From Bacteroidota bacterium (GTDB taxonomy: Bacteria; Bacteroidota; Rhodothermia; Balneolales; Balneolaceae), in the NCBI GenBank assembly GCA_009909035.1, contig JAAAOB010000167.1, positions 1 through 41,537 of the forward strand: a stretch of 41,537 bases of DNA, in the 5' to 3' direction. The notes beneath the pieces were generated by a model. It did no database searches and was not told where the DNA came from. It was given only the letters and a program-made list of their open reading frames with translations. Position 1 is the stretch's first letter. The number at the start of each line of letters is the position of its first letter. The position numbers were made by a program, and so were the translations under genes. Positions 8,417-15,890 of this stretch are shown one piece after another.

Positions 8417-9286
8417 ATGTTCATTACAATTCAAAAAACTATACTTGCAGCTTGCGTACTACTTGCAGGCGTACTTGTTATTTCATCATGCGATACAACC
8501 AGTACAGAAGACTCCGAAGAGCACTCAGATCCATTTGGCGTTGCCCTCATTTTAAATGGTGTAGAAGTAGCAATCCAGGAGAATGGAGAAATTACATATA
8601 GCGACGGAAGCCATATGGAGCTTGAAGTGGGCGAAGAAACGAACTTGATCAATCTGCGGTGGATAGACGAAGATGGCGATCGATTTACACCAGACACAAA
8701 CGAAGGGTTCAGCCTGAAGTGGACCATTGCAGATGAAAATGTTCTTGAAGTAGAACAACATGAAGAGGATGGCCCGTGGAGCTTTCACCTGGTAGGTGTT
8801 GGATCAGGAGAATCCGAGGTGGCGTTCGAATTATGGCATAACGATCACGCTGATTTCACGTCGCTTCCGTTTGAGGTACATGTTGAAGAGGTTGTGTCGG
8901 GCTTGGAAATCCGCGATGAATCCGGTCAGTCAGTGATCAGTGTAAACAACAGCGGAGAAGTAACCGGAACATTCAACATTGCGGCAGGAGAAACTACAAC
9001 GCCATACAGTGCCGTGTTCCTTGATGAAGATGGAGCCGATCTGGATACAGATCACGACTACGAGCTGGAATTTCATCTCGAAGGGGCGGATGTTGCCACC
9101 ATCAACCCTGTCGATGGAAGTCCGTTTTCATTTACAATTACCGGGAATGCATCCGGCCAGGCATCGGCCCATTTTGCGCTTATGAAAGGCCATGAAGATC
9201 ACGGCGGTTCAGACGATGATGGTCATGATCATGAAGGCGAAATTGAAGTGTATGAATCCCCTGATATAACAATAAACGTTAATTAA
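8417..9286 (+). CDS. His/Asp-rich lipoprotein made of two related domains, candidate metal-binding partner of the TonB receptor
   Basis: The start chosen is ATG 8417, giving 289 residues with a clean lipoprotein signal (lipobox ISSC, Cys25); an earlier in-frame ATG at 8372 would bury the signal. The mature part is two related domains. Domain 1 (about 41-157) and domain 2 (about 162-289) share the order GEE/GETT, DEDG, DG-P-[WF]-SF, then a [VT]G--SG strand and FEL/FAL. In both, a His/Asp-rich loop follows this point: HNDHAD at 141-146, and a longer one at 259-272 beginning HEDHGG and ending GHDH. The protein is very acidic. No named family is recognised. Its place between an exported His/CxxC protein and a ZnuD-like receptor suggests outer-membrane zinc or copper capture. 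Confidence 0.65.
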   Translation: MFITIQKTILAACVLLAGVLVISSCDTTSTEDSEEHSDPFGVALILNGVEVAIQENGEITYSDGSHMELEVGEETNLINLRWIDEDGDRFTPDTNEGFSLKWTIADENVLEVEQHEEDGPWSFHLVGVGSGESEVAFELWHNDHADFTSLPFEVHVEEVVSGLEIRDESGQSVISVNNSGEVTGTFNIAAGETTTPYSAVFLDEDGADLDTDHDYELEFHLEGADVATINPVDGSPFSFTITGNASGQASAHFALMKGHEDHGGSDDDGHDHEGEIEVYESPDITINVN

Positions 9287-9300
9287 GTAACCTCAATCAG

Positions 9301-9326
9301 AAGAGCAACTTTGACAGGTTGCTCTT
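9301..9326 (+). terminator. Hairpin with T-rich tail between the lipoprotein and TonB receptor genes
   Basis: A perfect 9-bp stem, AAGAGCAAC at 9301-9309 and GTTGCTCTT at 9318-9326, closes an 8-nt loop and is followed by TATTATTATG. It begins 14 nt after the lipoprotein stop and ends 7 nt before the receptor ATG. It may be a partial terminator or an mRNA stem that sets the ratio of lipoprotein to receptor. The tail is T-rich but interrupted by A. Confidence 0.5.
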
Positions 9327-9333
9327 TATTATT

Positions 9334-11574
9334 ATGCATAGACACATTCTATTATTTGTTCCTCTTTTATTCAGCCTCAGCTTGTTTTTCTCACAGGCTT
9401 TGGCACAAACCCGTGGTGAGGTAAAAGATCTCTCCACAGGCGAACCTGTTCCATTCGCCTATATCCATCTTGAAGAAATTAACCGGACCACAACGGCAGA
9501 CCAGGATGGACTTTTTACTTTCCGAAGCATTCCTGCAGGAACATATACCCTCACGGTTCACCGCATCGGGTATAGAAACTACCGTTCCGAACACGAATTT
9601 AAGCGTAACTCCGAAGAGTTGATCAAGATAGAGCTTCGGCCACAATCGGTGAGCGGTGAAGAAATCACCGTTACCGGCTTGATCGATGAAACGACCGGTG
9701 CCCGGCTGCAGCATGCATCCAGCAAAATACTGGGGGAAGAACTGCGCAGAAACCTTGGCACGACCCTTTCAGAAACATTGAAAAATCAACCGGGATTCAG
9801 TGAACGCTCTCTCGGTCCTGCACCCGGCCGCCCCGTCATGCGAGGCCTTGGAGATGAACGTCTGCTCATTCTGCGTGATGGAGAACGTACCGGGGATGTG
9901 TCTTCCCAAAGTGCCGATCACGCCGTGAGCATAGATCCTATGGGAGCCGAGGAGATTGAAATTGCCCGCGGTCCCGCAGCGCTTGCGTATGGGGCCAATG
10001 CCATTGGCGGCGTCATCAATGTAGTAAAAAACCAGATTCCAAATACCGTGCCGAATCGTTTTTCGGGAACCCTTTCCTTAAACGGAAAATCTGTGAACAG
10101 TGAAGGTTCTGCGTCGTTAAACACCACCATCCCCATGAAGAACTGGGTTTCAACCGTGGAGCTTAACGGGAAAACCGGGAGCGATTTCTCTACACCCAAC
10201 GGCAGTATCGACAACACCTCGATTTTAAATGGTACAGTAACGGGAGGTGTCAGCCGTATCGGGGAGAGCGGGTATATTGGCGGGTCACTCTCCTATTACT
10301 ACTCCGATTACGGTATCCCTCCCGATCCAAATGGTGGGCATCCGAATGGGGTAGATATTGAAATGAGAAAATTCCAGGCCGACCTGCGGGGGGAACGTCT
10401 GCTCAATCACTCATTCTTCAACCTGGCTGAAATTCGCTTCACTTTTGTGGATTACAATCATGTGGAACTGGAGTCAAATGGTATCATTGGTACCGATTTC
10501 GACAATCGAACCGCCACATTTTCCGGCAGATTACACACCAGGGGCTGGTCCCTCTTCGACGAAGGCTCGATGGGTATTTGGGGCGAACTCCAGGATTACT
10601 CTGTCTTTGGGTCCCGTTCACCCGACTCTAACCAGTACACCGCAGCCGCATTTTTTATACAAGAAGGAGATTCCGGCCCACTTCACTACGAAATAGGAGC
10701 TCGTGCCGAATATTCGCGAGCGGAACCTAAGGAAGAGCGGTTATCTGCAAGAATCGGTCAGATTAAAAAGCGCGAATTTCTTGCTCTTGCCTCCTCCGGG
10801 TCAGCCATTTACAGGCTCAAACGGTCGTTTTTTATTGGTACTACCATCATGCACTCATTTCGTGCACCTTCGCTTGAGGAGCTCTATTCCGAAGGCCCCC
10901 ATCTTGCCTCCTTCAGTTTTGAAATTGGAAACCCCGAGCTGGATGCAGAACGCGGCGTAGGGCTTGAACTTTTTCTGCGCCATCGCTCCAGACGAATCAC
11001 AGCAGAGCTGGCATTTTATCGAAACCAGTTTCAGAATTATCTTTACGCCAGGGACACCGGCGAACGCAGTGTCTCCGATCCAAGCCTGAATAATTTCCAA
11101 TTTGTTGGTGAACGGGCGAGGTTCAACGGTGTTGAATTTTCATCAGAATTCAGCCTAACGAATCGGTTGACGGCCGGGGGATCTCTCTCCTATACAGTTG
11201 CCGAACGCGATGTTAGTGAAGAAGAACAACAGATTACTGGATTTCCGGACGATACCCGTCCCCTGCCGATGACCCCCCCACTGCAGGCATCCCTTTTTGG
11301 TCGATATAGTTTTAATAAATTTACGGGATCCCTGCGGTATACCCTCTCAGACGCTCAAACAAGACTCGGAGAATTTGAAAATAAGACCCCGGGCCACCAG
11401 GTGCTGCATGCCACCATACAGTACCGAATCCAAGCTGACGATTTTCTGCACACGCTATCTGTCAGCGGCAACAATCTACTCAACACTACCTACCGCAATC
11501 ATCTCTCAAGAATAAAAGAGATCTTTCCAGAGCCCGGCAGAAGCATTAATCTGCTCTACCGTGTCTACTTTTAG
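9334..11574 (+). CDS. TonB-dependent outer-membrane receptor, ZnuD-like, probable zinc/metal uptake
   Basis: The ATG at 9334 gives 746 residues with a signal peptide ending at ALAQ; the in-frame TTG at 9319 lies inside the preceding hairpin and is less likely. Order of parts: a carboxypeptidase-regulatory-like beta domain (about 25-110, DLSTGEPVPFAYIHL), the plug (about 120-235), then a 22-strand-type barrel ending in an aromatic-rich YRVYF, the usual outer-membrane insertion end. The plug reads RPVMRGLGDERLLILRDG, then SADHAVSIDP, then EIARGPAALAYG and AIGGVINVV, which follows the ZnuD family (RPVIRG, SPDHAV-DP) rather than siderophore or vitamin B12 receptors. The His-rich extracellular loop known from Neisseria ZnuD is not evident; the His-rich lipoprotein next door could play that part. 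Substrate is inferred. Confidence 0.85.
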   Translation: MHRHILLFVPLLFSLSLFFSQALAQTRGEVKDLSTGEPVPFAYIHLEEINRTTTADQDGLFTFRSIPAGTYTLTVHRIGYRNYRSEHEFKRNSEELIKIELRPQSVSGEEITVTGLIDETTGARLQHASSKILGEELRRNLGTTLSETLKNQPGFSERSLGPAPGRPVMRGLGDERLLILRDGERTGDVSSQSADHAVSIDPMGAEEIEIARGPAALAYGANAIGGVINVVKNQIPNTVPNRFSGTLSLNGKSVNSEGSASLNTTIPMKNWVSTVELNGKTGSDFSTPNGSIDNTSILNGTVTGGVSRIGESGYIGGSLSYYYSDYGIPPDPNGGHPNGVDIEMRKFQADLRGERLLNHSFFNLAEIRFTFVDYNHVELESNGIIGTDFDNRTATFSGRLHTRGWSLFDEGSMGIWGELQDYSVFGSRSPDSNQYTAAAFFIQEGDSGPLHYEIGARAEYSRAEPKEERLSARIGQIKKREFLALASSGSAIYRLKRSFFIGTTIMHSFRAPSLEELYSEGPHLASFSFEIGNPELDAERGVGLELFLRHRSRRITAELAFYRNQFQNYLYARDTGERSVSDPSLNNFQFVGERARFNGVEFSSEFSLTNRLTAGGSLSYTVAERDVSEEEQQITGFPDDTRPLPMTPPLQASLFGRYSFNKFTGSLRYTLSDAQTRLGEFENKTPGHQVLHATIQYRIQADDFLHTLSVSGNNLLNTTYRNHLSRIKEIFPEPGRSINLLYRVYF

Positions 11575-11590
11575 AACATACTGACGGCAT

Positions 11591-11605
11591 TGGTTTAATA
11601 AACCA
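11591..11605. repeat. 15-bp palindrome downstream of the receptor gene
   Basis: TGGTTTA and TAAACCA flank a single central A. It lies 17 bp after the receptor stop and about 110 bp before the MFS gene. There is no T run, so a terminator is unlikely; an operator for the MFS gene is possible. Confidence 0.3.
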
Positions 11606-11713
11606 GGAAAAACGTTACTTTCTGCATCTAACTTTCTATCTTCGTTGGTTACTTACTTTTGTAGTTGACCCTACTGAACAGACTAAAACATATTACGCCT
11701 GACCCCCCTGGAT

Positions 11714-12901
11714 TTGACTGAACAGGAACAGCCGGTACTTAAAGACAAAAATTTACACATTATATTCGGAATTACCCTCAGTGCCGTCATGGGGGTATCG
11801 AGTATTGCACCGGCCCTGCCGGTTATTGCACGCGCCCTCGATGTATCAACGGATCAAATCGGGCTGCTGATTACCGTTTTTGCACTGCCCGGCATCCTGC
11901 TTACACCATTTCTTGGTGTATTGGCGGACCGGTTTGGTCGAAAACGAATTCTTATTCCATCACTGCTGATATATGGCGTAACGGGTGTGATGTGCGCGTT
12001 TACCACTTCCTTTACACAGCTGTTGTGGCTGCGGTTTTTACAGGGAGCAGGCTCGGCTGCCCTTGGCACACTCAACGTCACGCTCATCGGCGACCTCTTC
12101 CAGGGTAATCGCAGGGCTACCGCCATGGGCTATAACGGAAGTGTTTTAAGTGTAGGTACGGCCGCCTACCCGGCGATCGGCGGGGTGCTTGCCGCATTTG
12201 CCTGGAACTACCCTTTCTTCCTCAGCGGACTGGCTGTGCCGGTTGCCATCTATGCCATGGTGTTCCTTGATCCGGTCCCCATATCCATGAACCTGAATAT
12301 TGGAGAATACTTCCAGCAAATTAAAGACCGCATTTTTACAAAGCAGGTCATCAGCCTTTTTGCCTGTGTTTTCTTAACGTTTGTAATCCTTTACGGAGGC
12401 TACCTAACCTTCCTTCCGATACTCCTTGATGAGGATTTCGGCCAGAGTTCGGCCGTTATCGGGTTGATGCTTTCCGGTTCCTCGCTGATCACGGCCATAA
12501 CCTCCTCAAGACTGGGCATACTGACTCGCCGCTTTGCCGAACTAAAACTGATTCTCACAGGCTCTATCCTCTACCTGTTTATTTTCCTCAGTTTTCCGCT
12601 TATAGATAATATCTGGTATATGATACTGCCGATTTCTCTATTTGGCGTAGCCCAGGGAATCAACATTCCAAGCCTTCTTAATCTATTGACCGGTAAAGCT
12701 CCATCTGATTTCAGAGCCGCATTTCTCGCCATAAACTGGGTTGTTATTCGGTTTGCACAGACTGTTGCCCCGTTTTTTCTTGGAATTGTATATCTCTACG
12801 TTGGCATTGACGGCACATTTTACGTAACAGCCGGGTCGGCACTTCTTTTTGTAATGATCGCTTTTTTGGCGGTCAGGAGAAAAGAGATGTCCATAAGATG
12901 A
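11714..12901 (+). CDS. Major facilitator superfamily transporter, drug-exporter-like
   Basis: A 395-residue protein with twelve likely membrane helices and a central loop near 190-205. Motif A is clear after helix 2 (FLGVLADRFGRKR, 66-78) and the helix 4-5 region has RFLQGAGSAALG. This resembles the DHA1 drug:H+ antiporter group (Bcr, TetA, YfcJ type). The reading frame has no early ATG, so TTG 11714 (MTEQEQ) is taken as the start; a CTG two codons earlier is an alternative. A strong intrinsic terminator follows the stop directly. It is not clearly linked to the metal unit upstream. The substrate cannot be told from sequence. Confidence 0.82.
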   Translation: MTEQEQPVLKDKNLHIIFGITLSAVMGVSSIAPALPVIARALDVSTDQIGLLITVFALPGILLTPFLGVLADRFGRKRILIPSLLIYGVTGVMCAFTTSFTQLLWLRFLQGAGSAALGTLNVTLIGDLFQGNRRATAMGYNGSVLSVGTAAYPAIGGVLAAFAWNYPFFLSGLAVPVAIYAMVFLDPVPISMNLNIGEYFQQIKDRIFTKQVISLFACVFLTFVILYGGYLTFLPILLDEDFGQSSAVIGLMLSGSSLITAITSSRLGILTRRFAELKLILTGSILYLFIFLSFPLIDNIWYMILPISLFGVAQGINIPSLLNLLTGKAPSDFRAAFLAINWVVIRFAQTVAPFFLGIVYLYVGIDGTFYVTAGSALLFVMIAFLAVRRKEMSIR

Positions 12902-12902
12902 G

Positions 12903-12935
12903 AAAACCCGGGAGGTTCAATCCCGGGTTTTTTTG
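12903..12935 (+). terminator. Intrinsic terminator after the MFS gene
   Basis: An 11-bp perfect stem, AAAACCCGGGA at 12903-12913 and TCCCGGGTTTT at 12921-12931, with the 7-nt loop GGTTCAA and a run of seven T at 12928-12934. The stem begins 2 nt after the MFS stop codon. Confidence 0.92.
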
Positions 12936-12945
12936 CTTTAGGTTT

Positions 12946-12996
12946 CAGCATAGGAGTATTTTAACTAATCTTTTTTTAATAGATTAGCTTATGCTG
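12946..12996. repeat. Nested inverted repeat upstream of the amidohydrolase gene
   Basis: The outer arms CAGCATA (12946-12952) and TATGCTG (12990-12996) enclose inner arms CTAATCT (12965-12971) and AGATTAG (12981-12987). The inner loop is T-rich. The left internal loop is 12 nt and the right one 2 nt. It follows the MFS terminator and precedes the exported amidohydrolase by 128 bp. It could be a leader structure or a remnant of a small palindromic element. Confidence 0.4.
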
Positions 12997-13019
12997 TATT
13001 AACAAGAGTATCTGACAGC

Positions 13020-13055
13020 TGATTTGTTACAAATTATTTTATTTTTTACAAATCA
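13020..13055. promoter_or_regulatory. Cluster of ACAAAT half-sites, candidate operator of the amidohydrolase gene
   Basis: ATTTGT-T-ACAAAT (13022-13034) is a 13-bp palindrome. A further ACAAAT begins 19 bp after the first (13048-13053), about two helical turns away. The outermost bases also form a TGATTTGT / ACAAATCA pair (13020-13027 and 13048-13055). The cluster lies 69 bp before the start codon. Regulator unknown. Confidence 0.35.
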
Positions 13056-13123
13056 CGATTCACCATCCATTTTCACAAAACAGCAACAAAACGCCGCCAT
13101 TCTATCATAACCATACCATTTCA

Positions 13124-14719
13124 ATGATGATTAAACCGATCCAACTGCTTCTCCTGTTCCTCTTTTTATTAGCCCCTGTCATGCTGCCGGCTCAAATGCC
13201 GGATGCCCCGGACCGGGCAGAGGGTGATGGCCCGTATGAACGGCTGATTCTGCGCGGCGCAACCATGATTGACGGTACAGGGTCTCCGGCGGTTGGCCCT
13301 GTGGATATCGTTATTGAAGGGAAATGGATAACACAAATTCAAACTGTCGGGTATCCCGGGGTTCCGATTGAGGAAAACAGGCGGCCTGAAGTCGATGAGA
13401 ATACAACCGTACTGGATCTTGAGGGTATGTACATCCTTCCGGGGTTTTTTGATATGCACGCACATACCGGGGGAACCTCGCAGGGAACAACCCCTGAATA
13501 TGTCTATAAATTATGGCTTGCCCACGGTATTACATCCATTCGTGAGCCGGGATCCTTTAACGGCATCGGCTGGACGCTCCGCCACAGTGAGAGGAGCGAC
13601 AAGAATGAGATAACCGCTCCCAGAATTTTCCCCTACATAGGATTTGGGATGGGAGCTGAAAACAGCATTCAAACAGCGCAGGAGGCACGATTCTGGGTGC
13701 AGATGATAGCAGATCGCGGGGCTGACGGCATCAAGTTTTTTGGTGCACCCCCTGATGTGTACAAAGCGGCACTTGATGAGGCAGAAACAGCCGGGCTGGG
13801 ATCGATGGCTCATCACGCTCAGACGGGTGTCGTCCGGGCGAATGTTGCCCATACGGCCGCCATGGGGCTTAAAGGGATGACCCACTGGTACGGCCTGCCT
13901 GAAGCTCTCTTCACGGACCAGGTGATTCAGGACTACCCGCTGGATTACAATTATAGCGACGAACAGCACCGGTTCGAAGAGGCCGGTAAACTCTGGAAAC
14001 AGGCCGAAGCCCCCGGAAGCCCTGAGTGGAATAGCATGCTGGAACGACTTTTAGAGGCAGATTTTGAGATCAACCCGACCTTTACAATTTATGAAGCCAG
14101 CCGCGATATGATGAAGCAAAGACGAGCCGAATGGCATGAAATATACACACTTCCGTCGCTATGGAAATTTTACTCCCCAGACAGACGAGCACACGGCTCT
14201 TACTGGTTCAACTGGGGAACGGAGCAGGAAGTAGCATGGAAAGAGAACTACAGGCTCTGGATGCAGTTCATCAATGAGTATAAAAACCGCGGGGGACGAG
14301 TCACGCTCGGCTCTGATGCGGGATACATCTATAAACTTTACGGGTTCTCCTACATCCGCGAAATGGAACTCTTCAGGGAAGCCGGGTTTCATCCCCTGGA
14401 AATTTTTCAATCGGCTTCCATTAAAGCAGCAGAAGTTTTAGGTGTTGAAGACCAACTGGGGACAATTGAAGAGGGCAAACTTGCCGACCTGGTTATTGTT
14501 GATGAAAATCCACAGCAAAACCTGAAAGTACTTTACGGAACCGGGGCTATTCGCGTAAATGAACAAAATGAAGTTGTACGGGTGGGTGGTGTTCGATACA
14601 CTATAAAAGATGGCATTATCTACGACGCCCGTCAACTTCTTGACGATGTTCAGGCCATAGTAGATGAAGCAAAACGGGCGGAAGAGTTTGAAATTACACA
14701 ACCCGGGCTCGATTATTGA
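13124..14719 (+). CDS. Exported amidohydrolase (imidazolonepropionase/prolidase-like)
   Basis: A 531-residue metal-dependent hydrolase of the amidohydrolase superfamily. Residues 1-24 form a signal peptide ending LPAQ, so it acts outside the cytoplasm. Metal ligands are in place: HAH at 112-114 (FFDMHAHTGG), Lys204 in DGIKFF as the probable bridging carboxylated lysine, His230/His231 in MAHHAQTG, His254 in GMTHW, and Asp398 in TLGSDAGY. The C-terminal GTIEEGKLADLVIVDENP is the typical return to the small beta domain. Exported members of this class in Bacteroidota are often peptidase- or amide-hydrolase-like; the substrate is not known. It converges on the CrtC-like gene, and its terminator lies inside that gene's 3' end. 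Confidence 0.85.
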   Translation: MMIKPIQLLLLFLFLLAPVMLPAQMPDAPDRAEGDGPYERLILRGATMIDGTGSPAVGPVDIVIEGKWITQIQTVGYPGVPIEENRRPEVDENTTVLDLEGMYILPGFFDMHAHTGGTSQGTTPEYVYKLWLAHGITSIREPGSFNGIGWTLRHSERSDKNEITAPRIFPYIGFGMGAENSIQTAQEARFWVQMIADRGADGIKFFGAPPDVYKAALDEAETAGLGSMAHHAQTGVVRANVAHTAAMGLKGMTHWYGLPEALFTDQVIQDYPLDYNYSDEQHRFEEAGKLWKQAEAPGSPEWNSMLERLLEADFEINPTFTIYEASRDMMKQRRAEWHEIYTLPSLWKFYSPDRRAHGSYWFNWGTEQEVAWKENYRLWMQFINEYKNRGGRVTLGSDAGYIYKLYGFSYIREMELFREAGFHPLEIFQSASIKAAEVLGVEDQLGTIEEGKLADLVIVDENPQQNLKVLYGTGAIRVNEQNEVVRVGGVRYTIKDGIIYDARQLLDDVQAIVDEAKRAEEFEITQPGLDY

Positions 14720-14738
14720 TCAAAATAGCATCAAAAAT

Positions 14739-15806
14739 CTACCACGTCCACCGGTAGAGGCGTGGTTTTTTTTGCACCCAGTGATCTTTTCCGGGATAGT
14801 TAATTCTCATATTCACCAGGGGCCGGAATAGACGGGCTTTAATGCGCGACGGGTAAATATATTCACTGATTCCCTTACCCTGGAATATTTCTCCGCCAGT
14901 CGTAAGCATCATGTTGCTGCTAAACCGCTGGTAAAACGGGCCGTCATCAATAACCGACGACATCTGTATCAGAAACTCCAGATCATTGCCCTTATACTCA
15001 ATTTTTCGTGCTGATCGTAATCCAAAAACATTGCGTCCCGGGTCAAGTCGTTTAATCCCATCATGGACCTGTATAAAATCACCATTTTCGTCAATAACCC
15101 AGGCTTTTGACTGATGGTTCAAGTGTTCGCTCATGAGGTAGTAGACCAATGTTTTTCCGGAGAAGTGCACGCGCCCCCAATACCATTCCATGAAGCTTTC
15201 ATGCATCGGTTCCAGCCCAATATTGTGATCGTGATAGCCGGTTCCCCTGAAATGGATTTCCCGGCTGGTAAATCCCCGCAGCTGCAGACGACCCGTTACC
15301 CGTGCAGATGGTTGTACGAGATTCCAGCTATGCGATTCCTCCCCATCGTTCGGTTTATTTTCGAGGGTCATTTCCCGGCGTTCGGAGCTAAAGGTAAGCG
15401 AACCGTTTAAGCTATCCCCGTTTGGCAGTACCTGGTCCAGAACCAGGCGGTATGTCAGTTGTTTATCCTCGGCCAACGCCATGAAACGGTTGTTTTTAAC
15501 CCTGCCTTCCGGTGTGATTGTTGAAAATTCCGCCTCCTCGGAACGCACCTCTTCAAACGAGTAAAAGATCGGCTTTTGGTTGCTGTAAACCGATAAGCTG
15601 ATAGCCGGATACTGCTCAGCAAGATCATTCTCCTGGTTCAGAATGGCATCATTATACCTCCTGGAGAAAGGATTGCCGTCATAAAATATTACAACAATGC
15701 TATATTGTCCATCGCTGGAAATGGCATCAAAATACCACCATTCATAACTTCCCGGTTCCGGCTTTGGATGTCGAATATCCTTTTTAAAATCTGATAGAAT
15801 CTGCAT
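14739..15806 (-). CDS. CrtC-like hydratase (carotenoid 1,2-hydratase / AttH lipocalin family)
   Basis: A 355-residue protein with the family signature near its N-terminus, PGSYEWWYFDAISSDG followed by IVVIFYDGNPFS, and the second-half TGYHDHNIG and FMEWYWGRVHF segments. These are the two lipocalin-like barrels of the CrtC/AttH family. CrtC adds water to the terminal double bond of acyclic carotenes to give a tertiary hydroxyl. There is no signal peptide. It is divergently transcribed from a GT2 glycosyltransferase of the type that sugar-coats such hydroxyls, which supports a carotenoid role over another hydrolase-like use of the fold. Family is secure; the substrate is inferred. Confidence 0.78.
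   Translation of the reverse strand: MQILSDFKKDIRHPKPEPGSYEWWYFDAISSDGQYSIVVIFYDGNPFSRRYNDAILNQENDLAEQYPAISLSVYSNQKPIFYSFEEVRSEEAEFSTITPEGRVKNNRFMALAEDKQLTYRLVLDQVLPNGDSLNGSLTFSSERREMTLENKPNDGEESHSWNLVQPSARVTGRLQLRGFTSREIHFRGTGYHDHNIGLEPMHESFMEWYWGRVHFSGKTLVYYLMSEHLNHQSKAWVIDENGDFIQVHDGIKRLDPGRNVFGLRSARKIEYKGNDLEFLIQMSSVIDDGPFYQRFSSNMMLTTGGEIFQGKGISEYIYPSRIKARLFRPLVNMRINYPGKDHWVQKKPRLYRWTW
14741..14768 (+). terminator. Terminator of the amidohydrolase gene, overlapping the opposing gene's last codons
   Basis: ACCACG at 14741-14746 pairs with CGTGGT at 14761-14766, with partial pairing inside, and a run of eight T follows (14766-14773). The stem covers the stop and last codons of the convergent CrtC-like gene, which therefore carries codons for WTW and R at this point. 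Confidence 0.6.
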
Positions 15807-15890
15807 ACCCTGCTGAATGTTACCTGTTTCAAAATCGTTGCGCTGGAATAAATTACGATTTTAACTGCCCGTTTCACATAACCCTTCGTA

